Positions 17,993 to 28,784 of a stretch of DNA of 64,000 nt are shown here, piece after piece (within the stretch, counting starts at the first letter, position 1; each line of letters opens with the position of its first letter). Source of the stretch: Pseudomonas sp. (lineage in GTDB: Bacteria > Pseudomonadota > Gammaproteobacteria > Pseudomonadales > Pseudomonadaceae); assembly GCF_030690725.1 (NCBI RefSeq), contig NZ_JAUYGD010000033.1, forward strand, positions 124,001-188,000, read 5' to 3'. The position numbers were made by a program, and so were the translations under genes. Under the pieces are notes generated by a model, which saw only the letters and a list, made by a program, of their open reading frames with translations, did no database searches and was not told the DNA's origin.

Positions 17993-18012
17993 CCGCCCTC
18001 CTGAGAGGGCGG
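17993..18012 (+). other. Perfect intercistronic hairpin, prfB-lysS
   Basis: CCGCCCTC (17993-18000) and GAGGGCGG (18005-18012) form an 8 bp perfect stem with loop CTGA. There is no T-run, so it is more likely a processing or stability element than a terminator. It lies 30 nt before the lysS start. Confidence 0.5.
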
Positions 18013-18041
18013 CAACGACCCCGTGATGGAAACCGATGACC

Positions 18042-19559
18042 ATGAGCGACCAACAACTCGACCCACAAGCCCTTTCCCACGAAGACCAGCAGCAGGAAGA
18101 AAACAAGCTGGTTGCCCAGCGTAAGGAAAAGCTTGCTGCTATCCGTGAGCAGGGCAACGCCTTCCCGAATGACTTCCGCCGCGACAACTACTGCGCTGAT
18201 CTGCAGAAACAGTACGCCGAGAAGACCAAGGAAGAGCTGGCCGAGGCGGCTATTCCGGTCAAGGTGGCTGGGCGCATCATGCTCAACCGTGGCTCGTTCA
18301 TGGTGATTCAGGACATGACCGGGCGCATCCAGGTCTACGTCAACCGCAAGACCCTCTCGGAAGAAACCCTGGCCGCGGTGAAAACCTGGGATATGGGCGA
18401 CATCATCTCCGCCGTTGGCACCCTGGCCCGTTCCGGCAAGGGCGACCTGTACGTGGAAATGACCGATGTGCGCCTGCTGACCAAATCGCTGCGCCCGTTG
18501 CCGGACAAGCACCACGGCCTGTCTGACACCGAGCAGCGCTACCGCCAGCGCTACGTTGACCTGATCGTCAACGAAGACGTGCGCCAGACGTTCCGCGTTC
18601 GCTCGCAGGTTATCGCGCATATCCGCAGCTTTCTGATGAAGCGCGACTTCCTCGAAGTGGAAACGCCGATGCTGCAGACCATCCCAGGCGGCGCGGCGGC
18701 CAAGCCGTTTGAGACCCACCACAACGCCCTGGATATGCAGATGTTCCTGCGTATCGCGCCGGAGCTGTACCTCAAGCGCCTGGTGGTGGGTGGTTTCGAG
18801 AAAGTCTTCGAGATCAACCGCAACTTCCGTAACGAAGGCGTCTCGACCCGGCACAACCCCGAGTTCACCATGCTCGAGTTCTACCAGGCTTACGCCGACT
18901 ACGAAGACAACATGGACCTGACCGAGGAACTGTTCCGCGAGCTGGCTCAGCTGGTACTCGGCACTACCGACGTGCCTTATGGTGACAAAGTGTTCCACTT
19001 CGGCGAGCCGTTTGTGCGCCTGTCGGTGTTCGACTCGATCCTCAAGTACAACCCTGAGCTGACCGCTGCCGACCTGACCGACATCGACAAGGCCCGCGCC
19101 ATCGCCAAGAAGGCCGGCGCCAAGGTGCTGGGCTTCGAAGGCCTGGGCAAACTGCAGGTGATGATTTTCGAAGAGCTGGTCGAGCACAAACTGGAGCAGC
19201 CGCACTTTATTACCCGCTACCCGTTCGAAGTGTCGCCGCTGGCCCGTCGCAGTGATGATGATCCGAGCGTTACCGACCGCTTCGAGCTGTTTATCGGTGG
19301 TCGCGAAATCGCCAACGCCTACTCCGAGCTCAACGATGCCGAAGACCAGGCCGCGCGCTTTATGCAGCAGGTGGCCGACAAGGACGCCGGCGACGACGAG
19401 GCCATGCACTTCGACGCCGACTTCGTCCGCGCCCTGGAGTACGGCATGCCGCCAACCGCTGGTGAGGGCATCGGTATTGACCGCCTGGTGATGCTGCTGA
19501 CCAACTCACCGTCGATTCGCGACGTGATTCTGTTCCCGCACATGCGCCCGCAAGCCTGA
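18042..19559 (+). CDS. lysS: Lysyl-tRNA synthetase (class II)
   Basis: A 505-residue enzyme that charges tRNA-Lys. The N-terminal OB anticodon-binding domain spans about 60-165 ([20 protein letters not shown]). The class II core carries motif 2 ([20 protein letters not shown]) and motif 3 ([12 protein letters not shown]). The start at ATG 18042 (MSDQQLDPQ) matches Pseudomonas LysS; ATG 18036 is in frame two codons upstream. The gene follows prfB and ends with a clear intrinsic terminator. Length and motifs are normal. Confidence 0.97.
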   Translation: MSDQQLDPQALSHEDQQQEENKLVAQRKEKLAAIREQGNAFPNDFRRDNYCADLQKQYAEKTKEELAEAAIPVKVAGRIMLNRGSFMVIQDMTGRIQVYVNRKTLSEETLAAVKTWDMGDIISAVGTLARSGKGDLYVEMTDVRLLTKSLRPLPDKHHGLSDTEQRYRQRYVDLIVNEDVRQTFRVRSQVIAHIRSFLMKRDFLEVETPMLQTIPGGAAAKPFETHHNALDMQMFLRIAPELYLKRLVVGGFEKVFEINRNFRNEGVSTRHNPEFTMLEFYQAYADYEDNMDLTEELFRELAQLVLGTTDVPYGDKVFHFGEPFVRLSVFDSILKYNPELTAADLTDIDKARAIAKKAGAKVLGFEGLGKLQVMIFEELVEHKLEQPHFITRYPFEVSPLARRSDDDPSVTDRFELFIGGREIANAYSELNDAEDQAARFMQQVADKDAGDDEAMHFDADFVRALEYGMPPTAGEGIGIDRLVMLLTNSPSIRDVILFPHMRPQA

Positions 19560-19566
19560 TGTTGCT

Positions 19567-19590
19567 AAGCCGCCTCCGGGCGGCTTTTTA
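19567..19590 (+). terminator. Intrinsic terminator after lysS
   Basis: AAGCCGCC (19567-19574), loop TCC, then GGGCGGCTT running into TTTTT at 19585-19589. It begins 8 nt after the lysS stop. Confidence 0.9.
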
Positions 19591-19716
19591 TTACCTGGTT
19601 TTTTCTAGCCTGCCAGCCACGGCAGTCATTTTTTATTAGCGCCCAGTGGATTATTTTTGCGATTTACTGACTAAGTCATTATTAATCGTGAATAAACGAC
19701 AGAGGATCGTCTTGCT

Positions 19717-20430
19717 GTGACAGCCAAGCCCGCCCAAGAAAGCGCCACCCTGGTGGCCAACGCCGTCGCTGAGAGCGTGCAGTACCACGGCCGCAAAGCC
19801 AGCCGACAGGGCAGTGAACAGCGCCGCCAGGCCATTCTCGATGCCGCCATGCGCATTATCGTGCGTGAAGGCGTGCGCGCCGTGCGCCACCGCGCGGTGG
19901 CCGCCGAGGCCGAAGTGCCGCTGTCGGCGACTACTTATTACTTCAAAGACATCAACGACCTGATCACCGATACCTTCGCTCAGTTCGTTGAGCGCAGCGC
20001 GGCGCATATGGGCCAGTTCTGGAGCAGTACCGAAGGCTTGCTGCGTGAGCAGGTCAGCCGCCTGGATGGCAGTGCCGAGGCGCGTCGGCGTCTGGCCAAT
20101 GAGATTGCCCGCTTGGCGGTGGAGTACGTGCGCCAGCAATTGCTGACCCGCCGTGAGCACCTGCTGGCCGAGCAGGCCTTTCAGCAGGAGGCCCTGCTTA
20201 ACCCGCGCCTGCACGGCTTGTTACGCGCCCATCGGCAGATTCTGCTGCAGGGTGTGACGCACTTCTTCGAGGTGCTGGGCTCGCAGCAGGCAGAGCAGGA
20301 TGCCAAGCTCTTGACGGCGATTATTGTGCGCATGGAGTATCAGGGCCTGCTCGATGGTGTCGATCATCTGGACAGTGAAGAGATGTTGGCCATGCTTAAA
20401 CGTTATATGCATCTGGTACTGGGCCTCTAA
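19717..20430 (+). CDS. TetR family transcriptional regulator
   Basis: A 237-residue regulator starting at GTG 19717. An N-terminal extension of ~35 residues precedes the HTH (about 40-85): AILDAAMRIIVREGVRAVRHRAVAAEAEVPLSATTYYFKD holds the family YxxFxxKxxL-like end as YYFKDINDL. It strongly resembles P. aeruginosa PA3699, which from memory sits in the same place next to lysS. The C-terminal domain is helical and its ligand unknown. A lipoprotein gene and a DUF1704 gene follow on the same strand after 42 nt and are possible targets or co-transcribed genes. Confidence 0.88.
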   Translation: MTAKPAQESATLVANAVAESVQYHGRKASRQGSEQRRQAILDAAMRIIVREGVRAVRHRAVAAEAEVPLSATTYYFKDINDLITDTFAQFVERSAAHMGQFWSSTEGLLREQVSRLDGSAEARRRLANEIARLAVEYVRQQLLTRREHLLAEQAFQQEALLNPRLHGLLRAHRQILLQGVTHFFEVLGSQQAEQDAKLLTAIIVRMEYQGLLDGVDHLDSEEMLAMLKRYMHLVLGL

Positions 20431-20472
20431 CAGACCTGTTAACCCGGTCAATCCGTTCACAAGGAGAGCTGA

Positions 20473-21024
20473 ATGAAAGCCTGGCGCGCGCTGCTTGCCG
20501 TGTCCTTCCTGTTGCTTGGTGGCTGTCTGGTGACCTTCAAGGACCCGATTCCCGCCAATGAAGCAGCCCCAATTCCCTTGCTTGGCGAATGGTCGCGCAA
20601 GAATGAATGGGGCGAGCAGCTGTATCTGCAGATCACCCGTGCCGGCTCCAACGTCTACAAGGCGCGGGCCTATGTCGACAGCCTGGATAACCTCGACAGT
20701 GTTGAGGAGTACGGCTTTACCGTGGCCCACCATGGCCGTCGCTGGTACCTCTCGGCGGGCTTGCCGAAAAGCCTGGGGGCGAACTTCGCCATCGCCGGTT
20801 TCGAGCTGACCACCAGCAATGAGCTGGTGATCTACAACCTGGATGTCGACCGGATTCTTCAGGAGCTGGAGCAGGGCGCCTTGCAGGGCGAGGTGATTGA
20901 CGGCGCCGAAGGCGATGGCGTGCTGATCAGCAGTCCGCTGGAGCAGGTGTTCAGCTACCTCGACGATCAGGCCAATTCGGATGTATTTATTGAAGTCGCG
21001 CGTTATCAGCGGGCGGGTGACTAG
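20473..21024 (+). CDS. Conserved lipoprotein of unknown function
   Basis: A 183-residue protein with a clear lipoprotein signal: a hydrophobic stretch ending in the lipobox LLGGC (Cys at about residue 18). The residue after Cys is Leu, not Asp, so outer-membrane sorting is expected under the Lol rule. The mature part looks beta-rich (WGEQLYLQITRAG, RWYLSAGL). It has a good AAGGAGAG ribosome site at 20460-20467. The gene lies between a TetR regulator and a DUF1704 gene. It resembles the P. aeruginosa protein in the same syntenic position; function is unknown. Confidence 0.82.
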   Translation: MKAWRALLAVSFLLLGGCLVTFKDPIPANEAAPIPLLGEWSRKNEWGEQLYLQITRAGSNVYKARAYVDSLDNLDSVEEYGFTVAHHGRRWYLSAGLPKSLGANFAIAGFELTTSNELVIYNLDVDRILQELEQGALQGEVIDGAEGDGVLISSPLEQVFSYLDDQANSDVFIEVARYQRAGD

Positions 21025-21044
21025 CAGGTTGTGGTGAGGAAAGC

Positions 21045-22340
21045 ATGAACAGTCATACCGGGTTGGACGATTACCAGTTGATCGTGCGCGCGTTGTCCGA
21101 CCGTTTGGTCGACGCGCAAACGCCGATTCGCGTGCTGGATGCGGTGAAGTGGGATGACTCGATCCGCAGCGAGTTTCTCAAGCACAAAGGCAAGAAGCTG
21201 CCCGCCGTTGACCGTGGCTACTACGCCAACCGGCCGCTGCCCTTTGATGCGTCGGCGAAGAAGCTGGAATTCCAGAATATCGAGCGCGACATCACTCGCC
21301 AGCTCGGCCAGTTCAACCCGGTGGGCAAGATCATGCGGCGCATGTGCCGCGAGTACCGCATGGTCATCCGCATGCTTGAAGCGCGCGGCACCGAAGACTT
21401 CGGCCTGATCAGTCAGGAACTCTACGGCGCGGCGTCCGATGCCTTCCATGCCGGCGACCCGACCCTGGCCGATCTGGGTCTGATGTTTTCCGATTTCCTC
21501 AATAACATCGACAAACGCGGCGACCTCAAGGACGAAGCCAAGACCCTGACTGCCAAGGAGGCCGTCAACCTGCTGCAGCATCGCCTGAACAAGGTGTTTG
21601 GCGAGGAGGAGGGCACCATTCGGGTGTTCGAGTCCGACGGTATTCTTGCCGACGCCGCAGCCGGCGCCGATTACATCAAGATTCGCGCCGATGCCATGTT
21701 CAATGATCGCGATGTAAAAGCCCTGGAAGTGCACGAGGGCTTGGTGCATGTGGCGACCACGCTGAACGGGCTGAACCAGCCGATCTGCACCTTTCTGGCC
21801 AAGGGCCCGCCCTCGTCCACGGTGACTCAGGAAGGCCTGGCGATCCTGATGGAGGTGATCACCTTCGCCTCCTATCCAACCCGTTTGCGCAAGCTGACCA
21901 ACCGCACCCGCGCCATTCATATGGCCGAAGAGGGCGCGGATTTCCTACAGGTGTTCGACTTCTACCGCGAGCAGGGTTTCAGCCAGGAAGACAGCTACAG
22001 CAACGCCAACCGGGTGTTCCGTGGCTCCACCCCCAATGGCCTGCCTTTCACCAAGGACCTGTCCTACCTGAAAGGCTTTATCATGATTTACAACTACATC
22101 CAGCTCGCTGTGCGCAAAGGCAAGCTGGAGCAGATTCCGCTGCTGTTCTGCGGCAAAACCACCCTGGAAGACATGCGCACCCTGCGCCAGCTGGTGGATG
22201 AAGGGCTGGTTGTTGCACCCAAATACCTGCCGCCGCAGTTCAGCGACCTCAACTCGTTGTCGGCCTGGATGTGCTTCTCCAATTTCTTGAACCACCTAAG
22301 TCTTGATCGGATAGAGGCCGATTACGCCAATATTCTCTGA
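21045..22340 (+). CDS. DUF1704 'QEGLA motif' protein, predicted metalloprotease
   Basis: A 431-residue cytoplasmic protein of the family annotated 'flavohemoglobin expression-modulating QEGLA motif protein'. It contains HEGLVH (His230, Glu231, His235), an HExxxH pattern, and QEGLA (Gln262, Glu263) about 27 residues later. DUF1704 also occurs in the eukaryotic tubulin tyrosine carboxypeptidase MATCAP, where an HExxxH plus downstream Glu binds zinc. The same geometry here suggests a zinc carboxypeptidase-like enzyme. The database name is historical and tells nothing about mechanism. The gene follows the lipoprotein gene by 20 nt and is followed by a REP pair. Confidence 0.87.
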   Translation: MNSHTGLDDYQLIVRALSDRLVDAQTPIRVLDAVKWDDSIRSEFLKHKGKKLPAVDRGYYANRPLPFDASAKKLEFQNIERDITRQLGQFNPVGKIMRRMCREYRMVIRMLEARGTEDFGLISQELYGAASDAFHAGDPTLADLGLMFSDFLNNIDKRGDLKDEAKTLTAKEAVNLLQHRLNKVFGEEEGTIRVFESDGILADAAAGADYIKIRADAMFNDRDVKALEVHEGLVHVATTLNGLNQPICTFLAKGPPSSTVTQEGLAILMEVITFASYPTRLRKLTNRTRAIHMAEEGADFLQVFDFYREQGFSQEDSYSNANRVFRGSTPNGLPFTKDLSYLKGFIMIYNYIQLAVRKGKLEQIPLLFCGKTTLEDMRTLRQLVDEGLVVAPKYLPPQFSDLNSLSAWMCFSNFLNHLSLDRIEADYANIL

Positions 22341-22363
22341 TGGAGTAATCCCTGTCGTCGGGT

Positions 22364-22432
22364 GTAGGAGCGGTCCATGACCGCGATAAGCCATGCACCC
22401 CAAAGGCATCGCGGGCATGGCCCGCTCCTACG
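22364..22432. repeat. REP pair, GTAGGAGCGG family
   Basis: GTAGGAGCGGTCCATGACCG at 22364-22383 is opposed by CGCGGGCATGGCCCGCTCCT ending near 22430. This is a divergent pair of the same family as the copies at 40077, 40411, 47365-47437 and around the RAYT gene at 56461-57110. Confidence 0.85.
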
Positions 22433-22479
22433 AACTCACAGCCCCGCATACCTGTTTACCTGTCGCCAAGGAGCCCTGC

Positions 22480-23226
22480 ATGCCCAGCCATCAACTCGAC
22501 TACGAAATCCTCGGCGCCTCCGCGCAGAGCGTGGAAATCATTCTTGATCCGGGTGAAACGGTGATCGCCGAAGCCGGGGTGATGAATTACATGACCGACG
22601 GCATCCGCTTTGAAACGCGCATGGGCGATGGCGCGGCCACGGGCGTGCTGGGCAAGCTGTGGAGTGCTGGCAAGCGCATGCTCACGGGTGAGTCGCTGTT
22701 TATGACGCACTTTTCCAATGCCGGCAAAACCCTGGCGCGCGTAGCCTTTGCTGCGCCGTACCCCGGCACCGTGGTGCCGATTCAGCTGGCTGAGCACGGC
22801 GGCACGCTGATCTGCCAGAAGGACGCCTTTCTCTGCGCGGCTCACGGCACTGCGGTCGGCATCAGCTTTAACAAGCGCCTGGGCGCCGGGTTCTTCGGCG
22901 GCGAGGGCTTTATCCTGCAAAAGCTCGAAGGCGACGGCCTGGCCTTTGTGCATGCCGGCGGCACGGTGATTCGTAAGCAGCTGAACAACGAAACCCTGCG
23001 CCTGGACACCGGTTGCCTGGTGGCCTTTACCAGCGGCATCGATTACGACATCGCCCTGGCCGGCGGCCTGAAAAGCATGTTGTTCGGCGGCGAGGGCATC
23101 CTCCTCGCTACGCTCAAGGGCACAGGTACCGTGTGGGTTCAGAGTCTGCCGTTCTCACGCCTGGCCGAGCGTGTGTATGAAGCGACCTTCAAGGCCCGCG
23201 AGGAAGTACGCGCTGGCGGTAAATGA
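22480..23226 (+). CDS. TIGR00266 / AIM24-like protein
   Basis: A 248-residue beta-rich soluble protein. The start at ATG 22480 ([10 protein letters not shown]) follows AAGGAG at 22468-22473; the upstream frame lies within a REP and is not coding. Family features include [17 protein letters not shown], the glycine-rich [16 protein letters not shown] and a second [16 protein letters not shown]24-type proteins form a trimeric beta-prism and are related to mitochondrial AIM24; biochemical function in bacteria is not established. It stands alone between a REP pair and a small membrane protein gene. Confidence 0.88.
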   Translation: MPSHQLDYEILGASAQSVEIILDPGETVIAEAGVMNYMTDGIRFETRMGDGAATGVLGKLWSAGKRMLTGESLFMTHFSNAGKTLARVAFAAPYPGTVVPIQLAEHGGTLICQKDAFLCAAHGTAVGISFNKRLGAGFFGGEGFILQKLEGDGLAFVHAGGTVIRKQLNNETLRLDTGCLVAFTSGIDYDIALAGGLKSMLFGGEGILLATLKGTGTVWVQSLPFSRLAERVYEATFKAREEVRAGGK

Positions 23227-23317
23227 TGCGGCAATCTGGGCCTTTGCAGGGGTGAGTGTTTGCTGCAAGCTGCGCCGCCTGTGCTAGCCCGCTAACTGAA
23301 AAATCCGAGAGCCTGTT

Positions 23318-23623
23318 ATGAGTGAAGTAAACCCCATCCCGCTGATCCTCACTGGTATCGGCAGCATCTGCGCCACGGTGGCTGTGCTCGGCTATTACGG
23401 CTACCTGCATATCGCCAAGCCGGAAGATGCCTTGCTGCTGTCCGAGTTCACCATGCTCAAGACGGTGCCCGGTGAGGATTACAAAGTCTCGCTCAAGCCT
23501 GCCAGCCAGGTCGCCCAGTGCATTGATGGCGTGCTGGTGCTGTTTGATCTGGAGCAGAAGGGCCTGAGCGGCGTGCTGGTCGATCAGCGCAAGCAAGCCG
23601 TGCGTTGCAGCGAAGGCCAATAG
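23318..23623 (+). CDS. Small single-pass membrane protein, unknown
   Basis: A 101-residue protein with one hydrophobic segment at about residues 7-30 (PLILTGIGSICATVAVLGYYGYL) followed by a soluble beta-like domain with two cysteines (AQCIDG, VRCSEG). The ATG at 23318 has an upstream GAGAG. It converges with the next gene, the two stops being nearly adjacent. I do not recognise the family. Confidence 0.65.
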   Translation: MSEVNPIPLILTGIGSICATVAVLGYYGYLHIAKPEDALLLSEFTMLKTVPGEDYKVSLKPASQVAQCIDGVLVLFDLEQKGLSGVLVDQRKQAVRCSEGQ

Positions 23624-23625
23624 TC

Positions 23626-23967
23626 TTAGCCCGCCTGTTTTTGCTGCTCGCTAAGGCGCTGCAAATGCCGGCGTGACAGGGCGAGAAAGCGCGGTGTCAG
23701 GCCGATGTCTTCATACAGCGGGTCGCCCTGTTCATCGCTGGCCACCACCTTACTGCCCTGAACGTAGGGCAGGCTGGCCTCCAGCTCATCGAGCGCCGCG
23801 CCGAGCAATTCGCCCAGCAGCTCTTCAACGTGGTGCTTGGGGTACATCTCCTGCAGTGCCGCCAGGCGCGCGGCGGCTTCCAGATCAAGCCTTATCTGAT
23901 AAGGCGTTACGCTCAGCCGCCCCTGGGCATTTTCCTGCCAGTGCTGAACAAGCTCGCGAATCTTCAT
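23626..23967 (-). CDS. Conserved small cytoplasmic protein next to ppc (PA3688-like)
   Basis: A 113-residue protein starting at ATG 23967 (MKIRELVQHW), preceded by GAGG; the longer frame upstream is not conserved-looking. It is helical, with EAAARLAALQEMYPKHHVEELLGELLGAALDELEASLPYV. From memory a homologue sits beside ppc in P. aeruginosa. It has sometimes been labelled a pilin assembly protein, which I cannot support from the sequence. The central segment resembles a ribbon-helix-helix-like helical core. It is divergent from ppc. Confidence 0.72.
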   Translation of the reverse strand: MKIRELVQHWQENAQGRLSVTPYQIRLDLEAAARLAALQEMYPKHHVEELLGELLGAALDELEASLPYVQGSKVVASDEQGDPLYEDIGLTPRFLALSRRHLQRLSEQQKQAG

Positions 23968-24121
23968 GATTGCCTCGTGTCTGTTCTGTGCCCGCCGTGT
24001 TTTGGTGGGCTGCACAGTTAAGACTAGTGCTTAGGCCGATAAGTGCGGCCTGTGCGTCGCGCACTTGTAAGAAGTTGGCGCGCTGGGCACTCTGGAGACA
24101 GGATCAGCGGAGGCAAGACTC

Positions 24122-26758
24122 ATGGCAGAAATCGACGCGCGTCTGCGCGAGGACGTCCACCAGCTCGGCGAGCTACTGGGTAACACCATCAGCGTGCAGC
24201 ATGGCGCCGCCTTTCTTGACAAGATCGAGCGCATTCGCAAGGGCGCCAAGGCCTCGCGCCGTGGCTCGCAGGAGGGCGCGGAGCAACTCAGTGCAACCCT
24301 GAATCAACTGGACGATGACGAGCTGCTGCCGGTGGCACGGGCTTTCAACCAGTTCCTCAACCTGGCCAATATCGCCGAGCAGTACCACCGCGTGCGCCGC
24401 CGCGCGCCGGGTGAGGCGCAGCCGTTTGAAGACAATATCCTCGCCGAGCTGCTGCAGCGGTTGTCCAGCAACGGCCACAAGGGCGAGGCTCTGGCCCGTC
24501 AGTTCGGCCGTCTAGATATCGAGCTGGTGCTGACCGCACACCCCACCGAAGTAGCCCGGCGCACCCTGATCCAGAAATACGACGCGATGGCCGAACAGCT
24601 GGCGGCCGGCGACCACAGCGACCTGTCGGCTGCCGAGCGTGAGCAGGTTAAACAGCGCCTACAGCGGCTGATTGCCGAAGCCTGGCACACCGAGGAAATC
24701 CGCCGCAGCCGGCCGAGCCCGGTGGATGAAGCCAAATGGGGCTTTGCGGTGATTGAGCATTCGCTCTGGCATGCCATCCCCAATGTGCTGCGCAAGGCCG
24801 ATCAGGTGTTGCACAGCGCCACCGGGTTGCACCTGCCGCTGGACGCCGCGCCGATTCGTTTCGCCTCCTGGATGGGCGGCGACCGTGACGGCAACCCCAA
24901 TGTCACCGCAAGCATTACCCGCGAAGTGCTGCTGCTGGCGCGCTGGATGGCGGCGGACCTGTACCTGCGCGATGTCGATAACCTGGCTGCTGAACTGTCC
25001 ATGCAGCAGGCCAGCCCGGCGCTGCTGGCGCGGGTGGGGGCGAGTGCCGAGCCCTATCGCAGCCTGCTCAAGCAGCTGCGTGAGCGTCTGCGCGCCACCC
25101 GCAGCTGGGCTCAGGCCGCGCTGCATGAGCAGATTCCAGCGCCCGCCGCCGTGCTGCAGGACAACCGCGAGCTGCTGGAGCCGCTGACCCTGTGTTACCA
25201 GTCGCTGCATGAATGCGGCATGGGCGTGATCGCTGATGGCCCGCTGCTCGATTGCCTGCGCCGCGCGGCGACCTTTGGGCTGTTTCTGGTGCGTCTGGAT
25301 GTGCGTCAGGACTCCAGCCGCCACGCTGCCGCCATGAGTGAAATCACCGACTACCTCGGCCTGGGCCGTTACGCCGAATGGGATGAAGAAGCGCGCCTGG
25401 CGTTCCTGCTGAAAGAGCTGGAAAACCGTCGGCCGCTGTTGCCGGGGCACTTCAAGCCCAGCGGTGAAACCGAGGAGGTGCTGGCCACCTGCCGTGAAGT
25501 CGCTGGCGCGCCCGCTGCATCCTTGGGTTCTTACGTGATCTCCATGGCTGGTGCGGCCTCCGATGTGCTGGCGGTGCAGCTGCTGCTCAAGGAAGCCGGC
25601 TTGCAACGGCCGATGCGCGTGGTGCCGCTGTTTGAAACCCTGGCCGACCTGGACAACGCCGGTCCGGTGATCAGCCGGCTGCTGGCGCTGCATGGCTATC
25701 GCGCGCGCTTGCATGGGCCGCAGGAGGTGATGATCGGTTACTCCGACTCGGCCAAGGACGCTGGCACTACCGCGGCGGCCTGGGCGCAGTACCGCGCCCA
25801 GGAAACCCTGGTGCAGGTGTGCCGCGAGCAGGATGTTGAGCTGCTGTTGTTCCACGGTCGCGGCGGCACGGTAGGGCGTGGCGGTGGCCCGGCGCATGCG
25901 GCGATTCTGTCGCAGCCGCCGGGGTCGGTGAAGGGGCGTTTCCGCACCACCGAACAGGGTGAAATGATTCGTTTCAAATTCGGCCTGCCAGATATCGCCG
26001 AACAAAACCTCAATCTGTACTTGGCCGCGGTGCTGGAAGCCACCTTGTTGCCGCCGCCCAGCCCGGAGCCGGCCTGGCGCGAGTTGATGGACAAACTGGC
26101 CAGCGATGGCGTCAGCGCCTACCGCGCGGTGGTGCGTGAACACCCGCAATTTGTCGACTATTTCCGTCAGGCAACGCCAGAGCAGGAGTTGGGTCGCTTG
26201 CCCTTGGGCAGCCGCCCGGCCAAGCGCCGCGAGGGTGGGGTGGAAAGCCTGCGGGCGATTCCATGGATTTTCGCCTGGACCCAGACCCGCCTGATGCTGC
26301 CTGCCTGGCTGGGCTGGGAAGCGGCGCTGGATAACGCTTTTCAGCGCGGTGAAGGCGAGCTGCTTGGGCAAATGCGCGAGCACTGGCCGTTCTTCCGCAC
26401 GCGTATCGACATGCTGGAGATGGTGCTGGCCAAGGCCGACGAGTCCATCGCCCAGTTGTATGACGAGCGTTTGGTCGAGCCGGCCCTGCGTCCGCTGGGC
26501 GAGCATCTACGCGGCCTATTGTCGCAGGCGGTGGCCGCAGTGCTGGGTTTGACCGGCCAGTCGCAGCTGCTGGCGCACAGCCCGGAAACCCTGGAGTCGA
26601 TCAGCGTGCGCAACACCTACCTGGACCCGCTGCACCTGCTCCAGGCCGAGCTGCTGGCCCGCTCCCGGCTGCGCGACAATCAGGCTGACAGCCCTCTGGA
26701 ACAGGCCTTGCTGGTCAGCGTGGCGGGCATTGCGGCCGGTTTGCGCAATACCGGCTAG
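24122..26758 (+). CDS. ppc: Phosphoenolpyruvate carboxylase
   Basis: An 878-residue enzyme (E. coli 883) that carboxylates PEP to oxaloacetate, refilling the TCA cycle. Signature motifs are intact: [12 protein letters not shown] with the catalytic His, [24 protein letters not shown], and the C-terminal RNTG that completes the active/allosteric site. The ATG at 24122 is about 155 nt from the divergent small gene. It is followed by a 245 nt gap before adk. No frame disruption is seen. Confidence 0.98.
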   Translation: MAEIDARLREDVHQLGELLGNTISVQHGAAFLDKIERIRKGAKASRRGSQEGAEQLSATLNQLDDDELLPVARAFNQFLNLANIAEQYHRVRRRAPGEAQPFEDNILAELLQRLSSNGHKGEALARQFGRLDIELVLTAHPTEVARRTLIQKYDAMAEQLAAGDHSDLSAAEREQVKQRLQRLIAEAWHTEEIRRSRPSPVDEAKWGFAVIEHSLWHAIPNVLRKADQVLHSATGLHLPLDAAPIRFASWMGGDRDGNPNVTASITREVLLLARWMAADLYLRDVDNLAAELSMQQASPALLARVGASAEPYRSLLKQLRERLRATRSWAQAALHEQIPAPAAVLQDNRELLEPLTLCYQSLHECGMGVIADGPLLDCLRRAATFGLFLVRLDVRQDSSRHAAAMSEITDYLGLGRYAEWDEEARLAFLLKELENRRPLLPGHFKPSGETEEVLATCREVAGAPAASLGSYVISMAGAASDVLAVQLLLKEAGLQRPMRVVPLFETLADLDNAGPVISRLLALHGYRARLHGPQEVMIGYSDSAKDAGTTAAAWAQYRAQETLVQVCREQDVELLLFHGRGGTVGRGGGPAHAAILSQPPGSVKGRFRTTEQGEMIRFKFGLPDIAEQNLNLYLAAVLEATLLPPPSPEPAWRELMDKLASDGVSAYRAVVREHPQFVDYFRQATPEQELGRLPLGSRPAKRREGGVESLRAIPWIFAWTQTRLMLPAWLGWEAALDNAFQRGEGELLGQMREHWPFFRTRIDMLEMVLAKADESIAQLYDERLVEPALRPLGEHLRGLLSQAVAAVLGLTGQSQLLAHSPETLESISVRNTYLDPLHLLQAELLARSRLRDNQADSPLEQALLVSVAGIAAGLRNTG

Positions 26759-26985
26759 GTGGATTGATAAGGGCAGTCGTGCTTTCGGCGGTGCAGATGT
26801 AGTGCGCGGCATAAAGCACTACCTGCTAGAAGTGGTCGCAGGTGTATCCGACTTTCGGTGGCTTGTGCGCTATGGGTGCGCTGTGTATCTTGAGCGGCCT
26901 TTCGGCACTCTGGCCCAGTTTGGCAGCGCTGCTTGAACAATTCTGAGATTGGCCCCACGAGGCGAGTCCGACGATTTTTACTTAA

Positions 26986-27651
<666 letters not shown>

Positions 27652-27668
27652 GCCTTGCTGCAGTCAGC

Positions 27669-27700
27669 CAACGGCCCGCTTTTGCGGGCCGTTGTCGTTT
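27669..27700 (+). terminator. Strong intrinsic terminator after adk
   Basis: An 11 bp perfect stem, CAACGGCCCGC (27669-27679) with GCGGGCCGTTG (27684-27694), loop TTTT, followed by a short T-rich tail TCGTTT. Confidence 0.85.
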
Positions 27701-27845
27701 CTGCGTTTGGCGCGCTGGACTCGCTGAGCGTCGTTCATAGAACAGTAACCTTGCTCGCCTAGGCTAGCATCGGTTCTGGTCTATACCACGATGAGGGGTC
27801 ATAGACTTTATGCCTTTACCCATACTAAGGAAGAGAGCGCAGTCA

Positions 27846-28631
27846 ATGACCGAGAAAACAGCAAAGAGTGCCATCTGGTTGGGCCTTGCGTTAGCGCTGG
27901 TGGGGAGCCCTGCGGCCTTCGCCGAGACCCCGGCGAAACCCAAGACCGATTGCAGCGTTGCCGAGTTCACCATGGGGCTGCGCTTCCAGCAGCAATCGGC
28001 GGAGGTTCAGGCCTTGCAGCTGCAGGCCTACAACATTGCGACGCTGAAACTGGATGCGGCGGTGGCCGCGGCGAAAGATCCGTCCAAGCTGGCCATCGTT
28101 ACCGATCTGGATGAAACCGTCATTGATAACAGCGCCCTGTTGGCGCGCGATCTGGCCAACTGTCACACCTATGACGCCTGGGACACCTGGCTGCCCTGGG
28201 AGCGCGACGGCACTCCGGCGCTGATCCCCGGCGCCAAGCAGTTCCTGCAGCACGCCGACAGCCTGGGCGTGACCATCCGTTATATCTCGGACCGTGCCGA
28301 CGAGCAGAAGCCACACACACTGGCCACCCTGAACAAGCTCGGCTTGCCGCAAATCTCTGAACAAAGCGTGCTGTTGCTGGGGCCGCCCAAGGTCGAGCGC
28401 CGTGCCATCGTCAGTGCTGATCATCAGATCGTGTTGCTGCTGGGCGATACGCTGCATGACTTCGATGGGCGCTTCCGCAAGACACCACTGGCCGATCAGC
28501 GCGCCACCGTCGCTGCCGAATCAGGCAAATGGGGCACCGAGTGGATCGTCTTCCCCAATGCCGGCTACGGCGCCTGGTCCAAGGCACCTTTGCAAGGTTG
28601 GGACGCCAAGACCGTTATCGAGCCCTGGTAA
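27846..28631 (+). CDS. Exported HAD-family acid phosphatase (class C/e(P4)-like)
   Basis: A 261-residue protein starting at ATG 27846. A signal peptide covers residues 1-26 (WLGLALALVGSPAAFA). The HAD motif I is DLDETVIDNS, with both aspartates; motif II-like ISDRADE and motif III/IV LLLGDTLHDFDGRF follow. This pattern fits secreted class C nonspecific acid phosphatases and the e(P4) nucleotidase family, which release phosphate from nucleotides in the periplasm. No lipobox cysteine is seen at the cleavage site, so a soluble periplasmic form is likely. It lies between adk and tsaB. Confidence 0.87.
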   Translation: MTEKTAKSAIWLGLALALVGSPAAFAETPAKPKTDCSVAEFTMGLRFQQQSAEVQALQLQAYNIATLKLDAAVAAAKDPSKLAIVTDLDETVIDNSALLARDLANCHTYDAWDTWLPWERDGTPALIPGAKQFLQHADSLGVTIRYISDRADEQKPHTLATLNKLGLPQISEQSVLLLGPPKVERRAIVSADHQIVLLLGDTLHDFDGRFRKTPLADQRATVAAESGKWGTEWIVFPNAGYGAWSKAPLQGWDAKTVIEPW

Positions 28632-28784
28632 GCGCTTTACTCTGGCAGCAGCGGGGCTGTTCGGGCCCGCTGCGTGCCTGTAGTTCTTCGAGTCCGCTCG
28701 TGTGACAGCCCCTAATGATTGCGCTGGAAAAAAAAGCCCCAAGCCGTTCTAATGCCGATCCATTTCGTCACCTGTCCGAATGCA

